Below, piece by piece: positions 57,386 to 64,000 of a stretch of 64,000 nucleotides of DNA. This DNA comes from Pigmentiphaga daeguensis (GTDB lineage: Bacteria > Pseudomonadota > Gammaproteobacteria > Burkholderiales > Burkholderiaceae_B). Below the pieces are notes generated by a model. That model saw only the letters and a program-made list of their open reading frames with translations. It was not told the DNA's origin and ran no database searches. The DNA lies in contig NZ_BAAAEN010000004.1 of the NCBI RefSeq assembly GCF_039523035.1, forward strand, positions 62,001 to 126,000. The letters run 5' to 3'. The translations under genes were made by a program, and so were the position numbers. Each line of letters opens with the position of its first letter. Within the stretch, counting starts at the first letter, position 1.

Positions 57386-59581
57386 TCACTCTGGCTCGAG
57401 CAGCAAGGTGGCCAGCGGCGGCAAGGTCAACACCAGCGAATGGGGCAGGCCGTGCGCGGCTTGCTGCCGCGCCTCGACCGCTCCGGCGTTGCCCACGCCC
57501 GAACCGCCGTAGTCGGCCGCGTCGGTGTTGACGATCTCGCGCCACCGCCCCGCCCGGGGCACGCCCAGCCGGTAGTCGCCGCGGGGGATAGGCGTCATGT
57601 TGCACACCGCCAGCACGCAGCGCTCGCCGTCCATGCGCAGGTAGGCGAACACGCTGTTGCGGTCGTCGTCGCCGATCACCCAGCGGAACCCCGCCGGATC
57701 GCCGTCCAGCCTGTGCAGCGCGGGCCTGCCGGCATAGACGCGGTTCAGGTCGCCCACCAGCCGCTGCACGCCGGCATGCAGCGGATCGGCCAGCGCCTCC
57801 CAGGCCAGTTGTCCGTCATGGTTCCACTCGCGCTCCTGGGCGAGCTCCCCGCCCATGAACAGCAGCTTCCTGCCCGGATGGCTCCACATGAAGCCGAAAT
57901 AGGCCCGCAGACTGGCGAAGCGCTGCCAGCGGTCGCCGGGCATCTTGCCGATCAGCGAACCCTTGCCGTGGACCACCTCGTCATGCGAGAGCGGCAGCAC
58001 GAACTGCTCGGAATAGGCATACACCATGCCGAAGGTCAGGTCGTGATGGTGATAGTGCCGGTGCACGGGGTCCCGCTGCATGTAGCGCAGCGTGTCGTGC
58101 ATCCATCCCATGTTCCACTTGTAGTGGAAACCCAGCCCGCCCGCTTCCGGCGGCGCGGTCACCCCCGGCCAGGCGGTGGACTCCTCGGCGATCATCATGG
58201 CATCGGGAAAGAAACGCCGCACCCTGCCGTTCAGGTCTCGCAGGAACGCGATGGCCTCCAGGTTCTCCCGCCCGCCGTGCACGTTCGGCAGCCATTCGCC
58301 CGCGCGGCGGCTGTAGTCGCGATACAGCATGGACGCGACCGCATCCACCCGGAGCCCGTCCACGTGATAGCGGCGCAGCCAGTACAGGGCGCTGGCCCGC
58401 ATGAAGTTGCACACCTCGTTGCGGCCCAGGTTGTAGATGTACGTGTTCCAGTCCTGGTGGAAGCCTTCGCGCGGGTCCTGGTACTCGTACAGCGCCGTGC
58501 CGTCGAAACGCGCCAGCCCATGGGGGTCGGTGGGGAAATGCGCGGGCACCCAGTCCAGGATCACGCCCAACCCGGCCGCATGGCAGCGATCGACGAACGC
58601 GGCGAAATCGCGCGGCGTGCCATGGCGCGCCGTCGGCGCGAACATTCCCAGCGGCTGGTAGCCCCAGGAACCGCCGAAGGGATACTCCATGATGGGCAGC
58701 AGCTCGAGATGCGTGAACCCCATGCCGGCCACGTAGGGAATCAGGCGGTCGGCCAGCTCATGCCAGGACCAGGTTCCGCCGTCCTCCTTCCTGAGCCAGG
58801 AACCGGCATGCACCTCGTAGATCGAGATGGGCGCATCGGGCGCATGGCGCGCCGCTCGGCCCTCCATCCATGCCGCATCGGTCCATGCGTAGGGCGCGGG
58901 ATCGGCGACCACCGAGGCCGAGCCTGGTGCCGGCTCGGCCTGGAAGGCGCACGGATCGGCCTTCTGCGGCAGCAGGCTGCCATCGGGGCCCAGCAGTTCG
59001 TACTTGTAGGGTTCCCCGTGCGACAGCCTGGGCACGAACAGCTCCCAGACGCCCGCGGCATGGCGCAGGCGCATGGGATGGCGACGGCCGTCCCATGCGT
59101 TGAAATTCCCGACCACCGATACGCGGCGGGCATTGGGCGCCCACACCGCGAAACGCACGCCCGGGACGCCCTCCATCGTGGTGCAATGGGCGCCCAGGCA
59201 GGTCTCCAGGCCGTCGTGGTCGCCCCGCGCCAGCATGGCAAGGTCCTCGTCGCCCAGGATGAGGCCGAACGCGTAGGGATCCTCGGCCTCCTGGAAAGCA
59301 CCGGGCCACTGGATGCGCAGGCGGTAGCCCGTGCGGCCGGGCAGGAAGCCGGCATCGGCCTGGGCCTCGAACACGCCGCCGCCCGACGGCCTCAGGTCCA
59401 CGACGCCGCCCGTATCCGACACGGCCTGCACGGTCAGGGCGCCGGGCAGGAAGGCGCGCAGCCACAGGCGGCCGTCGCGCAGCTGCGGCCCCAGCACGGA
59501 GAAAGGGTCGGGGTGCCGGCCGCCGGCCAGGGCCTCGATATCGGCGGGGGCCATCCCGCCGTCACGGCTGTTGTCCGTCAA
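57386..59581 (-). CDS. glgB: 1,4-alpha-glucan branching enzyme
   Basis: This 731-residue enzyme adds alpha-1,6 branches to the growing glucan. It has two N-terminal CBM48-like domains, then Y-E-V-H-A-G-S-W, D-W-V-P-A-H-F-P, V-D-G-L-R-V-D-A-V-A-S-M, M-I-A-E-E-S-T and L-S-H-D-E-V-V-H-G-K. The frame opens with TTG at 59581, overlapping treS by 20 bases; GGAGG sits ten bases upstream. An ATG at 59554 is the next candidate. In GlgE-pathway operons GlgB works with GlgE. Confidence 0.95.
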   Translation of the reverse strand: MTDNSRDGGMAPADIEALAGGRHPDPFSVLGPQLRDGRLWLRAFLPGALTVQAVSDTGGVVDLRPSGGGVFEAQADAGFLPGRTGYRLRIQWPGAFQEAEDPYAFGLILGDEDLAMLARGDHDGLETCLGAHCTTMEGVPGVRFAVWAPNARRVSVVGNFNAWDGRRHPMRLRHAAGVWELFVPRLSHGEPYKYELLGPDGSLLPQKADPCAFQAEPAPGSASVVADPAPYAWTDAAWMEGRAARHAPDAPISIYEVHAGSWLRKEDGGTWSWHELADRLIPYVAGMGFTHLELLPIMEYPFGGSWGYQPLGMFAPTARHGTPRDFAAFVDRCHAAGLGVILDWVPAHFPTDPHGLARFDGTALYEYQDPREGFHQDWNTYIYNLGRNEVCNFMRASALYWLRRYHVDGLRVDAVASMLYRDYSRRAGEWLPNVHGGRENLEAIAFLRDLNGRVRRFFPDAMMIAEESTAWPGVTAPPEAGGLGFHYKWNMGWMHDTLRYMQRDPVHRHYHHHDLTFGMVYAYSEQFVLPLSHDEVVHGKGSLIGKMPGDRWQRFASLRAYFGFMWSHPGRKLLFMGGELAQEREWNHDGQLAWEALADPLHAGVQRLVGDLNRVYAGRPALHRLDGDPAGFRWVIGDDDRNSVFAYLRMDGERCVLAVCNMTPIPRGDYRLGVPRAGRWREIVNTDAADYGGSGVGNAGAVEARQQAAHGLPHSLVLTLPPLATLLLEPE

Positions 59582-62500
59582 GATCCTCTTGCCTCCGTAT
59601 TGCCGGTTCGATCCGGGCCGCCAACGTCACCAGGCCCCGCAGCGGCACTCCTATCCACGCCGGCCGGTTGGCGGCTTCATAGCACACCTCGTAGGCGGCC
59701 TTCTCGATCAGGAACAGCGATAGCAGCGCATCCTCGTCCTGGCTGTCCACCCACGGGCGAGGCGCCGACGCCGCCGCCTCGCGATAGGCGTCCAGGAACG
59801 CGCCCGACGCCTCGACGCGGAACCGTTCGAGCAGGACGTCCCGGCGCTGCGCCACGGTGTCGACGGACGGACCGGCGATGGGATTGGCGCCGGCCGCGGG
59901 GACCGTGGCATCCGGCGCCCGCGCCACCACCGCCGATGCGTAGTCGAACGAGCGCAGCAGGCCGGCCACGTCGCGCAGCGGATTGCGCTTGCGCCGCCGT
60001 TCTTCCATGGTGCGTGCCGGCTCCCCCTCGAAATCGATGATGTAGGCATCGTTCTGCGCCACCAGGACCTGCCCCAGGTGGAAGTCTCCATGCACCCGCG
60101 TCAGCCAGGCATGGCGGACGGACTGGCCAAGGCGGTCCATGGCGGCTTCGAGCAGGTGGCGGTTGTCCAGCAGGAGCGCGGCCTCGGCCGCCAGGTCGCC
60201 CCAGTCGCGGCCCGCGGCCAGGATGGCCAGGGCCTGGTCCAGGCTCTGCCGGGCATCGTCCACCCAGCGCCCGACGTCCTCGCGCGAAGCCTCGACCGGC
60301 GCGAAGGCCGGATCGTCGGAAGGCATCGCCAGCGCGGCGTGCAGCTCGCCCAGGCGCCGGCCCACGGCGGCGGCCAGCGTCGCGTAGCCGCGCAGTTCCT
60401 GGCCATAGTCCTCGGCGCTTTCGGCGGTCAGCGCGGCATCGTCCAGGGTCCGGTGCAGGTACTCCAGCGTCCAGTTCCACGCATCGCCCTGGTTGTCCAC
60501 GTACTGCTGGGCCAGCATCAGCGTGTGCGGCGTGCCGTCCTCGTCCACGCGCACCACCTCACCCAGCAGCGCCGCCGTGTTGCGGAATCCCAGCCGCGTC
60601 AGATGGCGCGTCATCTCGCTTTCCGGATGGATGCCGGCCGTGACCCGGCGCACGATCTTCAATACCGCCATCGTCCCGGCCACCAGCGAACTGTTGGACT
60701 GCTCGGCCGACAGCCACTGGATGGGCGTGTCCGCATCGACCGCCACGGTCTCCAGGCCAGGCTCGGGCAGGAACCGTATGCGGGCGTCCCCGCCCCCGTC
60801 GGCGGCGATGCGCGACTCCAGCTCGATGCCGTTCTTCAGGCTGTCGAACACCGCGATGGCGAAACTCTGCAGGCTGAACGCATCGGTCACCATGCCCACC
60901 ATGGGTCCGCGCCGTACCCGCGCCAGCGCCAGTTGCTGCTGCAGCTGCGGCAGGGTTTCCTCCCAGATCAGCCCCAGGGGCACCACGTAGCGCTCGCGCC
61001 GCTGGCCCAGGTCGGCCTCGATCTCCGTCAGGTACAGCTCGTCGGCGGCGGGCAGCCGCACGCCGTAGACCACGCGCCCCGAAACGATGCGTTCGTGCTT
61101 GGAGGCGAACCAGCGCCGCAGCGCCAGGTATTCCGGCAGGACGGCATGCTCCAGCGTACGGCGCGACTCGGTAGTCAGGTCATAGCCCGTCTTGCCGCGC
61201 AACACCAGCGTCCGGAACTCGCGCAACTGGTCGGCGGTGGCCAGGTGCCAGTTCGGCGGCGTCGCCGAGGCGCTCAACTCGAACCAATAGAAGCCATAGG
61301 GCGGCAGGGTCAGCAGATAGGTCAGGCGTCCGATCGCGGGGAATGCCGTCCCCCCGGTCAGCTCGACCGGCACCCTGCCGTCGAATTCAGCCAGGTCCAG
61401 TTCCACCGCCTGGGGCGTGTGCGACAGGTTGGCCACGCACAGGATGGTGGTTTCCTCGTGCTCGCGCAGGTACGCCAGGATCTTGCGGTTGCCCGGATAG
61501 AGAAACCGCAGGCCGCCGCGGCCGAACACCCGATACTGGCGCCGCTTGCCCAGCATGCGGCGCATCCAGTTCAACAGCGAATGGGCGTCGCCGGACTGGG
61601 CTTCGACGTTCACCGCCTCGTAGCCATACAGATTGCCCATCAGCGGCGGCAGCACCAGTCGCTCGGGGTCGGCGCGCGAGAACCCGCCATTGCGGTCGGG
61701 CGACCATTGCATGGGCGTGCGTACGCCGTCGCGGTCGCCCAGGTGGATGTTGTCCCCCATGCCGATCTCGTCGCCGTAGTAGATGACGGGCGTGCCCGGC
61801 ATGGTCAGGAGCAGGCTGTGCATCAGTTCTATGCGGCGGCGGTCGCGCTCCATCAGCGGCGCGAGGCGCCGGCGTATCCCGAGGTTGAGGCGGGCCCGGC
61901 GGTCGGCGGCATACACCTCCCACAGGTAGTCGCGCTCGCTGCTGGTCACCATCTCCAGCGTCAGTTCGTCGTGGTTGCGCAGGAAGATCGCCCACTGGCA
62001 GTTGTCCGGAATGTCCGGCGTCTGCTGCATGATGTCCGTGATGGGAAAGCGGTCCTCCTTGGCGATGGCCATGTACATGCGCGGCATCAGCGGGAAGTGG
62101 AAGGACATGTGGCACTCGTCGCCCTGTCCGAAATATTCCTGCGCGTCCTCGGGCCATTGATTGGCCTCGGCCAGCAGCATGCGATCGTCGTAGGACGCTT
62201 CCAGGTCCTGCCGGATGCGCTTCAGGATGGCATGGGTCTCGGGCAGGTTCTCGTTGTTGGTGCCCTCCCGTTCGACCAGGTAGGGCACGGCGTCCAGCCG
62301 CAGGCCATCGACGCCCAGGTCCAGCCAGAAATGCATGACGCTCAGGATGGCCTTGAGCACGCGCGGATTGTCGTAGTTCAGGTCGGGCTGGTGCGAATAG
62401 AAGCGGTGCCAGAAATAGGCCCCGGCCACCGGATCCCAGGTCCAGTTCGACTTCTCGGTATCGATGAAGATGATGCGCGTACCGGCGTAGGCCTGGTCGT

Positions 62501-62936
62501 TGTCGGACCACACGTAGAAATTGCGCGCGGCCGAACCCGGCTTGGCGTGGCGCGCGCGCTGGAACCATGGATGCTGGTCCGAAGTGTGGTTGACCACCAG
62601 TTCGGTGATCACGCGCATGCCGCGCTCGTGGGCCGCCGCGATGAAACGCCGCACGTCCGCCAGTTCGCCGTAGTCCGGATGCACGCCCCGGTACTCGGCG
62701 ATGTCGTAGCCGTCGTCGCGCCGGGGAGAGGGATAGAAAGGCAGCAGCCAGATCGTGTCCACGCCCAGTTGCGCGATGTAGTCGAGCTTGGACAGCAGCC
62801 CTGGAAAATCCCCGATGCCATCGTTGTTGGCGTCGAAGAAGGACTTGACGTGCAGCTGGTAGATGACCGCGTCCTTGTACCAGAGCGGATCGCCCCGGTT
62901 CACGGCATTCACGGATGTCTCGCGCTTGTTGTTCAT
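59562..62936 (-). CDS. treS: Trehalose synthase fused to maltokinase
   Basis: The 1124-residue fusion has two enzymes of the GlgE pathway. Residues about 15-560 are TreS, which interconverts trehalose and maltose: Y-Q-L-H-V-K-S-F-F-D, V-N-H-T-S-D-Q-H, nucleophile Asp215 in G-L-R-L-D-A-V-P-Y-L and L-L-A-E-A-N-Q-W. Residues about 600-1120 are a Pep2-type maltokinase with V-H-G-D-F-H-L-G-Q (from 948) and I-D-F-E-G-E-P, which phosphorylates maltose to maltose-1-phosphate for GlgE. GAGGACGC precedes the ATG. It starts 40 bases after glgE and overlaps glgB. Confidence 0.95.
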   Translation of the reverse strand: MNNKRETSVNAVNRGDPLWYKDAVIYQLHVKSFFDANNDGIGDFPGLLSKLDYIAQLGVDTIWLLPFYPSPRRDDGYDIAEYRGVHPDYGELADVRRFIAAAHERGMRVITELVVNHTSDQHPWFQRARHAKPGSAARNFYVWSDNDQAYAGTRIIFIDTEKSNWTWDPVAGAYFWHRFYSHQPDLNYDNPRVLKAILSVMHFWLDLGVDGLRLDAVPYLVEREGTNNENLPETHAILKRIRQDLEASYDDRMLLAEANQWPEDAQEYFGQGDECHMSFHFPLMPRMYMAIAKEDRFPITDIMQQTPDIPDNCQWAIFLRNHDELTLEMVTSSERDYLWEVYAADRRARLNLGIRRRLAPLMERDRRRIELMHSLLLTMPGTPVIYYGDEIGMGDNIHLGDRDGVRTPMQWSPDRNGGFSRADPERLVLPPLMGNLYGYEAVNVEAQSGDAHSLLNWMRRMLGKRRQYRVFGRGGLRFLYPGNRKILAYLREHEETTILCVANLSHTPQAVELDLAEFDGRVPVELTGGTAFPAIGRLTYLLTLPPYGFYWFELSASATPPNWHLATADQLREFRTLVLRGKTGYDLTTESRRTLEHAVLPEYLALRRWFASKHERIVSGRVVYGVRLPAADELYLTEIEADLGQRRERYVVPLGLIWEETLPQLQQQLALARVRRGPMVGMVTDAFSLQSFAIAVFDSLKNGIELESRIAADGGGDARIRFLPEPGLETVAVDADTPIQWLSAEQSNSSLVAGTMAVLKIVRRVTAGIHPESEMTRHLTRLGFRNTAALLGEVVRVDEDGTPHTLMLAQQYVDNQGDAWNWTLEYLHRTLDDAALTAESAEDYGQELRGYATLAAAVGRRLGELHAALAMPSDDPAFAPVEASREDVGRWVDDARQSLDQALAILAAGRDWGDLAAEAALLLDNRHLLEAAMDRLGQSVRHAWLTRVHGDFHLGQVLVAQNDAYIIDFEGEPARTMEERRRKRNPLRDVAGLLRSFDYASAVVARAPDATVPAAGANPIAGPSVDTVAQRRDVLLERFRVEASGAFLDAYREAAASAPRPWVDSQDEDALLSLFLIEKAAYEVCYEAANRPAWIGVPLRGLVTLAARIEPAIRRQEDLDGQQP

Positions 62937-62976
62937 GCGTCCTCGCCTGCCGATGGATCCCCGAAGGGAGCGGATC

Positions 62977-64000
62977 CTAGAATCGCCGGGAAATGCGCCA
63001 TATCCCGTAGGGGCCGCCAGGTTCGAGCCACACGTGCTGCATCTTTCCATGCCAATCGAAGCGGTACCCGCGCAACAGGTCTTCGGCATGCAGCGTGCCA
63101 TCGTCCGGCAACCCGAACTCCCACAGCGGAAGTTCGACGTTGGCGCCCTGCGCGCCGTGCGGGTCGAGGTTCACCACCACCAGCACCACGTTGTCGCGTT
63201 CCGGCGTCGCCCTGGTATAGGCCAGCACGTGATCATTATCGGTGTTGAGAAACCCGGTGCCTGTATGGATATGCAACGCCGGGTTGTCGCGTCGTATCCG
63301 GTTCAGGACGCCGATCTCGGCCACGATGTTGCCCGGCCGGTTCCAGTCCCAGGCCCGGATCTCGTATTTCTCGGAATCGAGATATTCCTCCTTGCCGGGT
63401 ACCGGCGTGCCCTCGCACAGCTCGAAGCCGCTGTACATGCCCCAGGAACCCGACAACGTGGTCGCCAGCGCGGCCCGGATCAGGAAACCCGGCCGGCCCG
63501 ACGTCTGCAGATGGCGCGGATTGATGTCGGGAGTATTGACGAAGAAATTGGGGCGGAAAAAATCGGATACAGGCGGCCGCGATATTTCCTCGAGGTAGTC
63601 GGTGAGTTCCCGGCGGGTCTCGCGCCACGTGAAGTAGGTATAGGATTGCGAGAACCCCAGCTTGGCCAGCCGGTACATCATCTTGGGCCGGGTAAAGGCC
63701 TCCGACAGGAACACGACGTCGGGATGGCGCGCATGCACCTGGCCGATCAGCCACTCCCAGAAAGGCAGCGGCTTGGTGTGCGGATTGTCCACCCGGAAGA
63801 TCCGTATCCCCTCGGCCGCCCAGAACAGCACCACGTCCAGCAGGGCCAGCCACAGGCCGGAGGCGGCATCGCGTCCGTTCGCGGCGCGCGCGTAGAAATC
63901 GACGTTGACGATGTCCTCGTATTTCTTGGGCGGATTCTCGGCATAGCGCAGCGAGCCGTCGGCGCGCCAGGCGAACCAGTCGGGATGACGGGCCAGCCAC
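62977..64000 (-). CDS. glgE: Alpha-1,4-glucan:maltose-1-phosphate maltosyltransferase, C-terminal part
   Basis: Only the last 340 codons are inside the window; the gene begins beyond base 64000. The visible part is GH13 subfamily 3: G-I-R-I-F-R-V-D-N-P-H-T-K-P (nucleophile Asp in the usual position), L-S-E-A-F-T-R-P-K, T-P-D-I-N and Y-S-G-F-E-L-C-E, characteristic of GlgE. It extends glucan chains using maltose-1-phosphate. The stop is 40 bases before treS, so it probably heads the operon segment visible here. Confidence 0.95.
   Translation of the reverse strand, partial: WLARHPDWFAWRADGSLRYAENPPKKYEDIVNVDFYARAANGRDAASGLWLALLDVVLFWAAEGIRIFRVDNPHTKPLPFWEWLIGQVHARHPDVVFLSEAFTRPKMMYRLAKLGFSQSYTYFTWRETRRELTDYLEEISRPPVSDFFRPNFFVNTPDINPRHLQTSGRPGFLIRAALATTLSGSWGMYSGFELCEGTPVPGKEEYLDSEKYEIRAWDWNRPGNIVAEIGVLNRIRRDNPALHIHTGTGFLNTDNDHVLAYTRATPERDNVVLVVVNLDPHGAQGANVELPLWEFGLPDDGTLHAEDLLRGYRFDWHGKMQHVWLEPGGPYGIWRISRRF

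Noticed and set aside
60078..63248. 1056-codon plus-strand frame opposite treS
   Set aside because: Very long, but it is a shadow: treS shows all GH13 and kinase motifs on the other strand.

Overview
The window is GC-rich, densely coded DNA from a betaproteobacterium. It looks like the Bordetella/Achromobacter group (Alcaligenaceae): several Bug/TctC-type periplasmic binding proteins, dispersed GC-rich intergenic repeats, and the housekeeping order accA-tilS-lysC-tRNA-Ser. The genus is inferred from gene content only. Starts were chosen from Shine-Dalgarno sites, ATGA/GTGA overlaps and family length. No database search was run.

Left part (1-15.1 kb): the end of a TpsB-type outer-membrane transporter gene; a collagen-like repeat lipoprotein followed by a MarR regulator; an MFS permease; an FMN riboswitch controlling ribB, with a sirtuin-like gene directly behind ribB. 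Next comes a catabolic cluster of unknown substrate (divergent GntR regulator, FAH-family enzyme, metal-site-degenerate NodB-fold enzyme, two Bug proteins, CocE-type hydrolase, CMD protein), then a convergent tannase/feruloyl esterase-type lipoprotein.

Mosaic region (about 15.3-26.4 kb): it is bracketed by near-identical tandem TACCCCC repeats and bordered at tRNA-Ser(GCU) by the stub of a P4-type integrase. It holds broken genes (FAD monooxygenase stub, 5'-truncated Bug gene, 5'-truncated LysE exporter, frameshifted 4,5-dihydroxyphthalate decarboxylase-like gene) around an apparently intact aromatic-degradation cluster. That cluster has a GntR regulator, Rieske oxygenase alpha and beta subunits, a PdxA/TphB-like dehydrogenase, a class III extradiol dioxygenase, a CMD protein and a meta-cleavage-type hydrolase on the minus strand, with a divergent Bug protein and Rieske ferredoxin. 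No ferredoxin reductase is visible.

Core part (26.4-48.6 kb): tRNA-Ser, lysC, tilS, accA, a DNA glycosylase, cysS, a TPR protein with two cyclophilins and lpxH, a PrpF-like isomerase, trmJ, suhB, uppP, ribA, a cardiolipin synthase, a Na+/H+ antiporter, gshA, a gamma-glutamyltransferase-fold enzyme like oxamate amidohydrolase HpxW, a small secreted protein and an NCS2 permease. Two families of dispersed GC-rich repeats sit against gene ends here.

Right part (48.7-64 kb): one tightly coupled minus-strand operon for trehalose and alpha-glucan metabolism, glgE (running off the window), treS fused to maltokinase, glgB, glgX, treZ, malQ, treY. It combines the GlgE route (trehalose to maltose-1-phosphate to glucan) with the TreYZ route (glucan to trehalose).
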